Source: a virus. From it: 33,723 nucleotides of DNA. A program made the translations under genes and the position numbers. Below the pieces are notes generated by a model, which was given only the letters and a program-made list of their open reading frames with translations, was not told the DNA's origin and searched no databases. The stretch covers positions 1 to 33,723 of the IMG/VR virus record IMGVR_UViG_3300042397_000547; one strand, written 5' to 3'. Below, piece by piece: positions 12,195 through 21,032 of this stretch (the first letter of the stretch is position 1; every line of letters starts with the position of its first letter).

Positions 12195-13546
12195 TATGCT
12201 GCCCTTATTAAAGTACCTTGAAATCTAGTAGATGCAAAACCACCTGAATATTTTGGAGTTGTTGCTGAAAGCCATATTTGTGCATTTACATAATCGCCTG
12301 TTCCGTTTAGGTAGTAAATAATAGGTCCTCCAAATACTCCAGTTGCTGCAGTTTGATTTTCGGAAATTCTATTACCAATTCCGTTTTTTGCAATAATTGC
12401 AAAACATCTTGTAGGATTAACAGATAACTCTGTATTTACTGTCATATTAAATGAATAATAGCCAGCCACATTTGGTGCAAATGAATATGCAGGAACAGAA
12501 ATTCCATTTAGAGTTACTGTGCTTCCTGTGTTGTTATAACATCCGCCTAAATCGTATTCTTCAGTATTGTTTGCAATAACAGTTTGTGTTGCGGAGCTAA
12601 TTGTAGTGTCCAAAGCAGGATAACAACTAAAAACAGGAGTTCCTGTTACTCCTTGAGTAGCTGTGATTACACCAACAACATGAAGTTTTGTGCTAGGACT
12701 ATTTGTGCCAATTCCTACATTTCCAGAGTTATCAATACGCATACGCTCTGCACCACTAGTCCAAAACAACATAGGTGATGCATCTTCATTTAAAAGATTA
12801 AAAGCACCTGTTCCTCTTTTGGTAATTGTTGCTTCACCATTTGCACCTGAACCTTTAATGATTCTTAATCCATAGTCTGTATAGGTGTCATCGCTGTGAA
12901 AATCTATATAGGCGTTTCTATTACCAGTTCCTAGTGAGTTTAATTCTATTGAAGCAGCACTAATAACAGTATTATTTATAGTTGCTGCTCCAGAAACAGT
13001 AAGTTGTGACCCTGAGGCAGTAGTTGTAGTTCCTATACATACTTCACCAGAACTTAAAATACGCATACGCTCTGTATTATTTGTTCCTGTAATTAATGGG
13101 TAAGCCCCAGTAGACATAATGACAGATGAATATGCAGTTAAAGAAAAAGTTCCTCCAACAGAGTTTTCTTTTCCCACATAAAATGAACCGCCAGTATTAT
13201 TAAAATCCACATAAGCAGAATTTGTAGCAGTTGAAGGCTTTAATCTAAGATTTGCTAAAGTAGTTTGTATGTCTAAAGAATACCCTGGGCTAGTTGTACC
13301 AATACCTACAGCTCCTGAAGCAGTAGCTAAATAAGAGTTTCCAGCTACAGAAATAGTAGAAAAAATGCCATTAAAAGTATCTTTAGAAGCAATAGTTTGA
13401 ACTACTCCAGCAGAATCTTTGTAAAACAGTTTTCCATCAGCAGTATTAATGGCTAATTCGCCAGCAACTAGGTTTCCTGAAGTAGGAGCAGCACCGCCAG
13501 TAGCGGAATAATAAAGAGAAATTGGTGTGTATCCAGTTTGTGCCAT
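12194..13546 (-). CDS. Tail fibre with C1q-like C-terminal domain
   Basis: A 450-residue fibre. The N-terminus (GELAINTADGKLFYKDSAG, about 28-46) is the usual phage fibre module. The middle holds beta-rich repeats such as ERMRIDNSGNVGIGTNSPS and a second ERMRI segment. Residues about 306-450 resemble a C1q/TNF-type jelly roll: EYDLGGCYNN, then FAPNVAGYYSFNMTVN, KNGIGNR, GDYVNAQIWLS and RFQGTLI. Such trimeric heads bind ligands and would fit a receptor-binding tip. The domain match is by eye. The gene follows a 79-aa fibre fragment with only 2 bp between. Confidence 0.75.
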   Translation of the reverse strand: MAQTGYTPISLYYSATGGAAPTSGNLVAGELAINTADGKLFYKDSAGVVQTIASKDTFNGIFSTISVAGNSYLATASGAVGIGTTSPGYSLDIQTTLANLRLKPSTATNSAYVDFNNTGGSFYVGKENSVGGTFSLTAYSSVIMSTGAYPLITGTNNTERMRILSSGEVCIGTTTTASGSQLTVSGAATINNTVISAASIELNSLGTGNRNAYIDFHSDDTYTDYGLRIIKGSGANGEATITKRGTGAFNLLNEDASPMLFWTSGAERMRIDNSGNVGIGTNSPSTKLHVVGVITATQGVTGTPVFSCYPALDTTISSATQTVIANNTEEYDLGGCYNNTGSTVTLNGISVPAYSFAPNVAGYYSFNMTVNTELSVNPTRCFAIIAKNGIGNRISENQTAATGVFGGPIIYYLNGTGDYVNAQIWLSATTPKYSGGFASTRFQGTLIRAA

Positions 13547-13548
13547 GA

Positions 13549-13788
13549 TTAGTATGTCCCGCCAAAGATGCCTGTTAGAGCTGTTAGTGTACCAACATTA
13601 TTGATGTCATTTGTAGCCATATTTAAGTCACCTGACATAGCAGTTTGACCATCAGAGGCTACTGATTGAGTAAGGGCATCAGCAATGTTTTGCATTGTTG
13701 TATTAGCCCAACTAGATGTAATTGTAGTGCCTGTTACTACAGGATTCCCTACTGGGAGACTATAAACTCCGCTACCATTTCTACTCAT
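13549..13788 (-). CDS. Short tail fibre N-terminal module, 79 aa
   Basis: Begins MSRNGSGVYSLPVGNPVVTG and contains NIADALTQSVASDGQ and MSGDLNMATNDINNVG, the start of many phage tail fibres. It ends abruptly with GIFGGTY. It has no receptor-binding part of its own, so it may be an adaptor that joins the virion to the next fibre, or a fibre base whose distal part is supplied by the following gene. The end resembles that of the fibre at 26983-28965 (GVSGGTF). It lies 2 bp from the next gene's start. Confidence 0.75.
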   Translation of the reverse strand: MSRNGSGVYSLPVGNPVVTGTTITSSWANTTMQNIADALTQSVASDGQTAMSGDLNMATNDINNVGTLTALTGIFGGTY

Positions 13789-13790
13789 TT

Positions 13791-15416
13791 TTATTCTCCA
13801 ACTGATTTTTGAGCTGCAGGTGCAGCCAAATAAGGGGCTATTTCACGAATTGCATCAGCCAATTTTTTAGCACTTTCTGGGCGTTTTCCTACAGCAGCAG
13901 TAACAACATTTCTAACGCCTGGCAAATATGGAGAAGCAGCAGCACCAGCTAAACCAGCTCCAACAGCAGTTACACCTGGAAATGCTTGATATGAACCAGC
14001 TCCACCAGCACCTAATAAAGCGCTTACTAAAGCACTTCTACCAGCAGTACCAGAGTCAGGTATTTTACTAGGAAGAATTTGTACGCCAGCATCAGAAAGG
14101 TCTTGCATTAATGCTTTTCCTGTAGCCGTAGCTCCTTTACCAGCAGATTCATCAGAAGCTTTAACTGCTGCAGCTAATTGCGATGGCGTAATCATTTCTT
14201 GTGTATTAGCCATAGAGCCAGCTCTGCGTATTCTTGCAAAGTTAGCAAACGCTTCATTAATAGCGCCTAATTCTTGAGCATATTCAGGGTTACTTCTTGA
14301 TAAACCTTGTCTTACTTGACCTAAAGCGTTGTTGTAGGCATCGTAAACAAAAGCATCAGTTCCTCTACCGCCTTTAAAAGCTGAGGCTAATTTCTTAATA
14401 TCTTGCTCAATAGCTTGATAAGACTTGCCACTAATAATTTCATCGTCAGGAGTATGCTTTTTGATAATGTCTTTAATGTTAGTAACAATCTCTTTGCCTT
14501 CAGCTTTTGGTAATCCAGTAACTGTTTTTGGCAAATTGTTGATACCTTGCATCAAATCTTGGTCAGGCAAAAACTTCATTTTAGGCAACAAAGTATTGTA
14601 AGCATCGCTAATTTGAGTTTTAACAGCCTCTACGCCAGCACGACCTGTTTCTTTTGGTACTGTGCCACCAATAGGGTCTAAAGCACGCTTATAGGCTGCT
14701 CTATTGAATTCCTCAATGCCTTTAGTGCGAGAGTAATCAATCAACTCGCCCAACAATGGAACGCTAGTTAGCTTATCTTCTATTTTGCGTAGTGCGCCAC
14801 CCATCATTTGACCAGGAGTTAAATTAACGCCTTCGCCAACAAGCCTTTGAGCAGCTTCTGATAGCCTTGGAGCTACAACATTAGCAACTCCACGACCAAG
14901 AGCTGTACCGCCAGCACCGCCTAAAGCACCTACACCGACTTTTTGTGGCAATTCTTGTATTGCTTCCATGCCAGAAGTGCCAGATTCAGTAGGCGTTAAT
15001 GCTCCACTTGCTCCACCAACAGCAGCACCTTGCAAATAAGGATTTGCTCTAGCAAAACTAGGCAACATACTAGCACCCTTCATTAGAGCGCCACCAGTCA
15101 ACACTCCACCGCCAATTTGACCTGCACCAAATGTCATTGGATTGGCTTCTTGGAACGGCTTCATACGCTGTTGAATAGCTTGTGCAATTTCAGCAGGTTT
15201 ACCGCCTGAATATTGAGCAATAGCTAACGCTGGGTCAACAATACCCTTACCAGCACCAACAATAGCTGACTGATAAGCAGGTATTTCTCTTGCTTGTTGT
15301 TGACTTGGAGCTGCTTGACCGCCTTTTAATGCCATTAAGCCGTCATTAGACATCTTTGACAAGTCATTGGCTTTTAAAGCCATTAAATCAGCATCAGATA
15401 GCTTAGACAAATCCAT
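13791..15416 (-). CDS. Internal virion/ejection protein candidate, 541 aa
   Basis: The N-terminus holds a repeated 16-residue unit: DLSKLSDADLMALKAN then DLSKMSNDGLMALKGG (residues 2-33). Several Gly/Ala-rich hydrophobic stretches follow (near 100-150, 160-180, 460-505) and long helical regions lie between. This mix of amphipathic and membrane-seeking helices, together with the place after tail genes, is typical of podovirus internal proteins that are ejected with DNA and cross the envelope. No enzymatic domain was seen. The start overlaps the previous stop by 1 bp. Confidence 0.65.
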   Translation of the reverse strand: MDLSKLSDADLMALKANDLSKMSNDGLMALKGGQAAPSQQQAREIPAYQSAIVGAGKGIVDPALAIAQYSGGKPAEIAQAIQQRMKPFQEANPMTFGAGQIGGGVLTGGALMKGASMLPSFARANPYLQGAAVGGASGALTPTESGTSGMEAIQELPQKVGVGALGGAGGTALGRGVANVVAPRLSEAAQRLVGEGVNLTPGQMMGGALRKIEDKLTSVPLLGELIDYSRTKGIEEFNRAAYKRALDPIGGTVPKETGRAGVEAVKTQISDAYNTLLPKMKFLPDQDLMQGINNLPKTVTGLPKAEGKEIVTNIKDIIKKHTPDDEIISGKSYQAIEQDIKKLASAFKGGRGTDAFVYDAYNNALGQVRQGLSRSNPEYAQELGAINEAFANFARIRRAGSMANTQEMITPSQLAAAVKASDESAGKGATATGKALMQDLSDAGVQILPSKIPDSGTAGRSALVSALLGAGGAGSYQAFPGVTAVGAGLAGAAASPYLPGVRNVVTAAVGKRPESAKKLADAIREIAPYLAAPAAQKSVGE

Positions 15417-16495
15417 TATTTTCTTCCTTGTCTGCGTGCTATTTCAGCATCAATAGCAGATTGGTCAGGCATTGCACCCATAGGTGTCATTCTAGGAACT
15501 TGGTAGTACGGAACTAAACCAGCAGTATCTGGATTTTTTGCCATTTCACCAAGTTTTGCTTGGTAATTGTTATAAGTGTAATCAGAAGAACGCTTGGCAG
15601 CATTAGCCAATTGCTTAATTTCTGTTGGCGTAAAGGTAATGTCACCAGAAATAGCTCTTTCAGCCAATTTGCTTTCAGATTCGGTAATAGCACCTTGACC
15701 ACGCATTTGCTGACGACCTTGCAATGTCAACTCAGCAAGACCTTGCATAGCTTGGCGTGTATTACCAATCTTAGACTCTAATGTATCGCCACCTAAACCA
15801 AGTGTATTAGCAAGTTGAGCAGCACCCAAACGCACATTAGCACCTGTACCAGTAAACAGCTTATTGCTATCAATAGCTTGAGTAATTCTGTTAGCTGAAT
15901 CTTCAGTTTTAACTGCTGCTTGCGCTATTCCTTGAGCTTCTTTCATCATTGGACCAACTTCGCCAGCGATAGATTTGCCCATTTGGTTGATTACATTAGT
16001 TGCCCCAGCCTTTTTGAGACCCATTTCGTATTGAGCAAAAGCTGGGTTCTTTTGAGCATACTCAAATTTTCTAATATCAGCAGGAGTTTCTGGAATTGCT
16101 GCTTTAACCAAAGCACCTTGGAATGGAGTAGTTCCACCGTATGCGTTAGGTAATGACAAAGCACCAGCAACATCGCCTTTTTGAATTGCTTGAATAGCTG
16201 CCTGTCTTTCTTGTTCACGACCTTGGCGTAATGCTTGAGCTAAATCACCAGCTTTTTCATCGCCTTTTTTAGCCATATAAGCACCCAAAAGCATACCTAC
16301 AGGAGCTTGTAATGCTTGCCAAGGTGAAGGGGCTACATAACGCCCACTAATCATTTGACCTTGTGGAGCTTGTTGACCTTGTTGCATAAGCAACTGAGCC
16401 ATCTGTTGTTGACGGTTTAATTGTTGCTGTTGAGCATACAACTCAGGAGGCAATGTACCTGACTGAGAAAGATTGAGTTCGTCTAAAGTAGCCAT
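15416..16495 (-). CDS. Internal virion protein candidate, 359 aa
   Basis: Begins MATLDELNLSQSGTLPPELY. The N-terminus is Gln-rich (residues 22-48), followed by a hydrophobic helix (LQAPVGMLLGAYMAKKGDE) and a long helical region (LRQGREQERQAAIQAIQKGD; KLAERAISGDITFTPTEIKQ). This is similar in character to proteins found next to the ejection proteins of podoviruses. No catalytic motif. A 1-bp overlap with the next gene suggests coordinated synthesis. Role inferred from composition and neighbours. Confidence 0.6.
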   Translation of the reverse strand: MATLDELNLSQSGTLPPELYAQQQQLNRQQQMAQLLMQQGQQAPQGQMISGRYVAPSPWQALQAPVGMLLGAYMAKKGDEKAGDLAQALRQGREQERQAAIQAIQKGDVAGALSLPNAYGGTTPFQGALVKAAIPETPADIRKFEYAQKNPAFAQYEMGLKKAGATNVINQMGKSIAGEVGPMMKEAQGIAQAAVKTEDSANRITQAIDSNKLFTGTGANVRLGAAQLANTLGLGGDTLESKIGNTRQAMQGLAELTLQGRQQMRGQGAITESESKLAERAISGDITFTPTEIKQLANAAKRSSDYTYNNYQAKLGEMAKNPDTAGLVPYYQVPRMTPMGAMPDQSAIDAEIARRQGRK

Positions 16496-16504
16496 GCCAA
16501 TTCC

Positions 16505-16870
16505 TTAAAATTTTATTCCGTAACCGCCTGTGGCGTAAGGATTAATGCTTCCATAAGTGCCACTACCTTGAGTTAAACCAGTACCCATAGCATCACCCAT
16601 TCCTGGAACATTTGTCATTTGAGGAAGGTTAGAAGCAGGTAATTGAACATTGCCACCTTTGCCACGCAAAGCCATCGCCATAGCCAAAGGATTCAATCCT
16701 GATAGGCTTACGCCTCGACTTGTTGGTTGAGCCATTTCACTACCTTGACCAAGTTGCTGATTAAAGTATTGTTGTTGAGAACCAATGTTTTGAAAAACAG
16801 GATTCATGCCTTGTTGGTCAGCATCTTCAAAGCCAGTAGGCATATAGATATTTGTATATGGATTAGGCAT
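16505..16870 (-). CDS. Gly/Gln/Met-rich virion protein candidate, 121 aa
   Basis: Begins MPNPYTNIYMPTGFEDADQQ and is low in complexity: Gly, Asn, Gln, Met and Pro dominate, with no visible folded domain. It starts 8 bp inside the end of the S74-domain gene and precedes internal virion genes. It is probably a disordered structural or internal protein. No family recognised. Confidence 0.6.
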   Translation of the reverse strand: MPNPYTNIYMPTGFEDADQQGMNPVFQNIGSQQQYFNQQLGQGSEMAQPTSRGVSLSGLNPLAMAMALRGKGGNVQLPASNLPQMTNVPGMGDAMGTGLTQGSGTYGSINPYATGGYGIKF

Positions 16871-18602
16871 TTATCACTCCGTAATTAACCATTTTGTAGC
16901 CATCAGGTCTTGTAATAACGGCTTGTGGCATGACTTTCTCAACTTCGTGAGCCATGTAGCCAACAAACTTGCCATGACCAGCTTCATCTTTCCATTCAGG
17001 CTTGTATTCGTATTCGTATACAGGCAATCCGTTAGAAGCAATGCCAATCTTGACAATGTTTTCTTTAGAGCGAATATCAGACATCAATGCACCAGCACCC
17101 AACATACCGCCTAAGCCTAACAAGCCACTTGTCATGCCTGATTGAGCAGCTAATTGAGCGTTAGAGTTGCCAAGGTTGTAGTTACCAAGAGCGCTAGTAG
17201 CCCCAAGAATATCTGCTCCACTTGTAGTTGCTTGTTGTGGAACATTTACAAAACTTGGGTTTTGAACTTGTGCGCCACCACGCAATGCACTTAATGTATT
17301 AAGTGGCAAATTGTAATTGGTCATTGCTTGGGTATATTGCTGTTGCTGCGCTTGATTGCCAAGGTTTGCATTAGTCATACGATTAGCAAACATTTGTTGC
17401 ATAGCTGCATTGTTAGCTTGTTGAGCTGCCAATTGATTTGCATAACCTTGTTGACTAGCCTGATTATTAAAGCCCAATCCTGCCAATTGATTTGCATAGT
17501 TTTGCTGTGCTGCTTGATTTCCAAGCTGTGTTCCAGCAATTTGATTTGCGTAATTTTGTTGTGCAGCTTGGTTTTGCAATTGTTGAGCAGACAAGTTTTG
17601 ACCAAAATTTTGAGCAATAGCTTGATTGTTTAATCCAACATTTGCCAACTGGTTTTGATTTTGCTGTGTAAGCGCTTGATTTCCAAACTGTCCAGCAGCC
17701 AAGTTTTGACCAAACATAGTGTTTTGCACATTTGAGCCAGCTAATTGTGCTTGAGTTAACAAGTCATTAGTTTTTTGACCTTGTTGGGTCATGGCACGAT
17801 TGTAGGCTTCAGTACCAGGCACAATACCTTGGTTAGCTAACTGAGCTTTTAAACGGTCATCGCCTTGTTGAATTTGTGGATTCAAACGACTCATTAACAA
17901 TCCAGTTGCTTTATCCCAGCCTTCCATGCCTGTGCCAGCTACATTAGTTTGAAGATTTGCAGCGTTGCCCATGCGTTGAGCTTGTTCACCAGCACCAACT
18001 CCATAAGCTTGTTGTGCTTGCCCTACTCCTAATGCTTGTTGTGCTTGACCAGCTTGAGAAAATTGAGGACCTTGACCAACTTGACCTAAATTAGCTCCCT
18101 CTACACTAGATGTAAGAGATTTTGCTAAAGGCATTTGCCTACCTTCTGACCTACCAAAACTTACATAATGTTGATAAGGGTCCATGCCAGCAGCTGCTAC
18201 ATCAGGGTTAGCCTGTAAATAAGCTTGTGCATCAAAGTATGGGTTAAATCCTTGACCCATTGTTTGCTGTACACGCCCTAAAGAAGCATTAATGGTGTTT
18301 CCTAAGCCTACTCCAGTAGCGTTTTGGATGTTCAACATTTGCTGTTGAGCAGGAGCTAATGATGTATCAGCTCTCCAAGTAGGATTTCCTTGTGAATCTA
18401 CGCCTGTTTGCTGATAAACAAGGTTGCCGTATGGCGTGTACTGACTGACTCGGTTAGCAGCAGTAGCAGCTTGAGCAGCAGCTAAGTTGCCTTGAGCAGT
18501 TGTTTGAGCTGCACCAACATAATCAGGCGCAGGAGGAGGACTAGGAGGACTCCCAAAAAACAAATCTGTTACTGGACTTAAAATTCCGCCACCGCCACCC
18601 AT
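16863..18602 (-). CDS. Q/N-rich virion protein with S74 chaperone domain
   Basis: A 579-residue protein. The N-terminus is Gly/Pro-rich. Near residues 118-157 lies FDAQAYLQANPDVAAAGMDP and HYVSFGRSEGR, a module also seen in bacterial adhesins. Residues about 285-430 are a Q/N-rich array of units like NQAAQQNYANQLAG. The last 72 residues form an S74 intramolecular chaperone: SDIRSKENI (S508 to 516), KFVGYMAHEVEKVMP and VNYGVI. The S508/K513 spacing matches the Ser-Lys dyad that cuts such domains off after trimer folding. It is probably a fibre or tail-associated trimer; the exact site in the virion is unknown. Confidence 0.72.
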   Translation of the reverse strand: MGGGGGILSPVTDLFFGSPPSPPPAPDYVGAAQTTAQGNLAAAQAATAANRVSQYTPYGNLVYQQTGVDSQGNPTWRADTSLAPAQQQMLNIQNATGVGLGNTINASLGRVQQTMGQGFNPYFDAQAYLQANPDVAAAGMDPYQHYVSFGRSEGRQMPLAKSLTSSVEGANLGQVGQGPQFSQAGQAQQALGVGQAQQAYGVGAGEQAQRMGNAANLQTNVAGTGMEGWDKATGLLMSRLNPQIQQGDDRLKAQLANQGIVPGTEAYNRAMTQQGQKTNDLLTQAQLAGSNVQNTMFGQNLAAGQFGNQALTQQNQNQLANVGLNNQAIAQNFGQNLSAQQLQNQAAQQNYANQIAGTQLGNQAAQQNYANQLAGLGFNNQASQQGYANQLAAQQANNAAMQQMFANRMTNANLGNQAQQQQYTQAMTNYNLPLNTLSALRGGAQVQNPSFVNVPQQATTSGADILGATSALGNYNLGNSNAQLAAQSGMTSGLLGLGGMLGAGALMSDIRSKENIVKIGIASNGLPVYEYEYKPEWKDEAGHGKFVGYMAHEVEKVMPQAVITRPDGYKMVNYGVINA

Positions 18603-18603
18603 A

Positions 18604-19035
18604 TCATTCTCCTTTAAGAGGCGTTTTTAAGTCGAGCCATCGACAATTTTCACGCCTCATTGCTAATATAACTAAATCCCCATCGGCATGGGCATCCTCG
18701 ATATACGCTTTATCTACAAAACCAAGGTGTCGGTCTAACTTCAATGCTTCCTCGTTATTTGAGGAGACTGCAGCTAGTATAACCTTAACGCCTAGTTTGT
18801 TAAAGGGATAATCGAAACACGCCCACAATAAATCTCTAGTAATCCAATTTGGGACTATTGATGCTTGGTGCATAGCGCAGGACTTATCCTGGATATTCGT
18901 ATAAGCAACAACAGCCACTACTTCACCATCTAATTCTTGACCAATACATACTGTATTTTTGTCAAATTTAATGCCTAAAACACCTGTAATCCACGCTCTT
19001 AAATGCTCTTGATTTTCAGTAGTAACCCTACGCAT
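18604..19035 (-). CDS. GNAT-like acetyltransferase domain protein, 143 aa
   Basis: A 143-residue protein with the GNAT layout: strand pair TVCIGQELDGEVVAVVAYTN (about 28-47), then WACFDYPFNKLGVKVILAAV and SSNNEEALKLDRHLGFVDK (about 92-110), the last resembling the acetyl-CoA-binding and final helix of RimJ-type acetyltransferases. Proteins like this are common between tail genes in podoviruses of the T7/P22 sort, and their substrate is unknown. It could act as a virion component rather than an enzyme. It overlaps the nozzle stop by 1 bp. Confidence 0.65.
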   Translation of the reverse strand: MRRVTTENQEHLRAWITGVLGIKFDKNTVCIGQELDGEVVAVVAYTNIQDKSCAMHQASIVPNWITRDLLWACFDYPFNKLGVKVILAAVSSNNEEALKLDRHLGFVDKAYIEDAHADGDLVILAMRRENCRWLDLKTPLKGE

Positions 19036-21032
19036 TACAGTACGCCACCAGCTTCCATAACATAATCAGTTGATGCCCAATGCAATTCAATGTTTCTAGC
19101 TGCCACATTTAAGTTAATTGACCCTGTAAAGCCTAGACCTGTAACACCTTGCCAGATTTTAGTAGTTGTAAGCCCACCAGCCCAGTTAGCTCTATCCCAT
19201 TTAGACACATTCCAAACGCCATCATTCTGATTGCTAGGGTTAAATGAGACTTGTCCAAGGTTGATTTCAGTATCAAAATCGGTGCTTAGACCGCAATAAA
19301 CATTAGGAACTCCACCTGAAGATTGCAAAATAGGGCGAACCAAAGTAAAACGCTTTAATTGTCCTGGAGTGCCAAAATAAGAATAAGCTTGTTGAGCAGC
19401 AGCAGTAATGTTGTTTTCGTCATCAGAATTAGATGTGTAGAAAGTGGCTACATAGCCATTCCCACCAAAGTGCATATCAGCATCGCCTGATACTTCCCAG
19501 CAATGGGCTTCAATATTAGTAAATCTGCCCCATGACTTAGTAATGGTGTGCATTACATACTGTTCTGTGCCATTCGTAATAGGAATGTTCAGAATTAGCA
19601 TATTTTCACTAGCAAAATAGTTAATTTGCCAGCCAAAGTTAGCAAAATAAGTAGTTGCTGCTTGACTTACGGCATAGTAAATCTTGTCTGTTAGGTTCAC
19701 CCTAGGGTCTAAACGACTAGATTGAAGTGCTGAAGAAAGAGGCACTAAACCATCTTGAGTCAGCAAAAGAAGGTCTCCAGACCATTTAAAGAAGCATCTA
19801 CGGTTAAAAGTTTGACCTAATTGCCATACGCCTTTAAGAAGCCAAGTATCTGCGTTATCAGGGTCAGTACCGTTATAAACGATAACTTCACCCATTGAAG
19901 TGACAAATACTGCATAGTCATCAGCACCTTGTCCAGCATCCAATGTCCATGTTCCCATAGCTTGTAAGAAACCAGCATTACGAGCAATTCCACCAAAATA
20001 CAATGGGGAAGCAGTACCGCCAATAGAGTCTACAGGCAAATACCATGCAGTTAGACTGTCTTTTTCTGTAAAGTAAAGACGGTTTTTAAACAAGTTTACA
20101 TTGACAAATTTGCTGTTGTTTACGCCATCAATGCCAATGGTTGAATATGTACCCATAACAGTTGCTGAACCGCTAGGCGTTGCAGTCATGGTGTATTCAA
20201 AGGTTGTAGCGCCAGTTACATTAATAACATAAGTACCGCTATATTCCGTTGGCGTAGTGCCTGAAATAGTAACTCTATTGCCATCAACCAATCCATGAGC
20301 TGAGGCTGTAGTTAGAGTAGCCGTTAATCCTGAATTGGTAATACTGCTAATTGTTTGAGCAACTGAAGTTGTAGCTACATAGAACCAACGAGTGCCATCG
20401 TAAATCATGGTTGGGTCTACGCCATTACAAGCCACCAAAAAGTGACCTGCAGTATTGGTCATATTGACCGATTGAAACTTATCGCTAGTAATTCCAGTAA
20501 ATACCTTAACCGCTGGATTTGGTTGAGTATCCCAAATATCATTTCCTGCAGCACCAAATAAGTTATACCCAATATTCTTGGTGTAATTCATTAGGGTGTT
20601 TACAGGAGTGTCATCTTGGTTTAAATAAGTGCCTACTACTGTTGCGTTGCCACTTGGGACTGCATCCATTACATAAGTAAAGGTTGTAGGACTCATTACA
20701 GTAATCTTAAATACACCGCTATATTCAGCAGGAGTTGTACCTGTAATAGATACATAAACTCCAGTAGTTAGACCATGAGCTGCAGCCGTAGTCAAAGTAG
20801 CAATATCTTCTACACGAGTAATGCTAGAAATAGTCTGAACGCCTGTACTTGTGGTCAGAATAGAAGTTACTGTATACCCTCTACGCATCGTTACATCGGT
20901 TGGAGTAGGGTAAAAATTAACTAACTGAACAGCATCAGTAGGAGACATATTTGCTAGTGAATCCCTAGCGTTCCAGCCCCCAATAGGGGATGGTACTGAA
21001 GTTGTCATAGCGGTATTTTGTTTTGGTCGCAT
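19035..21032 (-). CDS. Tail nozzle protein with duplicated inserted domain
   Basis: A 665-residue protein starting MRPKQNTAMTTSVPSPIGGW. The N-terminal NARDSLANMSPTDAVQLVNF and YPTPTDVTMRRGY are seen in podovirus nozzle (P22 gp10-like) beta-propeller proteins. Two 72-residue beta-rich segments, about 65-136 and 225-296, are clearly related: VQTISSIT...AAHGLTTG and AQTISSIT...SAHGLVDG, each ending PSGxATVxGTY. They look like a duplicated surface domain inserted in the nozzle. The remaining propeller includes WQLGQTFNRRCFFKWSGDLL. It caps the tail channel and is encoded next to the adaptor. Confidence 0.78.
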   Translation of the reverse strand: MRPKQNTAMTTSVPSPIGGWNARDSLANMSPTDAVQLVNFYPTPTDVTMRRGYTVTSILTTSTGVQTISSITRVEDIATLTTAAAHGLTTGVYVSITGTTPAEYSGVFKITVMSPTTFTYVMDAVPSGNATVVGTYLNQDDTPVNTLMNYTKNIGYNLFGAAGNDIWDTQPNPAVKVFTGITSDKFQSVNMTNTAGHFLVACNGVDPTMIYDGTRWFYVATTSVAQTISSITNSGLTATLTTASAHGLVDGNRVTISGTTPTEYSGTYVINVTGATTFEYTMTATPSGSATVMGTYSTIGIDGVNNSKFVNVNLFKNRLYFTEKDSLTAWYLPVDSIGGTASPLYFGGIARNAGFLQAMGTWTLDAGQGADDYAVFVTSMGEVIVYNGTDPDNADTWLLKGVWQLGQTFNRRCFFKWSGDLLLLTQDGLVPLSSALQSSRLDPRVNLTDKIYYAVSQAATTYFANFGWQINYFASENMLILNIPITNGTEQYVMHTITKSWGRFTNIEAHCWEVSGDADMHFGGNGYVATFYTSNSDDENNITAAAQQAYSYFGTPGQLKRFTLVRPILQSSGGVPNVYCGLSTDFDTEINLGQVSFNPSNQNDGVWNVSKWDRANWAGGLTTTKIWQGVTGLGFTGSINLNVAARNIELHWASTDYVMEAGGVL

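Noticed and set aside
17328-17633. 101-aa rightward frame and matching leftward 80-aa frame
   Set aside because: Both are produced by the repetitive Q/N-rich coding sequence of the S74-domain gene.
16863-18602. S74 domain as a general protease
   Set aside because: The domain is an intramolecular chaperone that only cuts itself.
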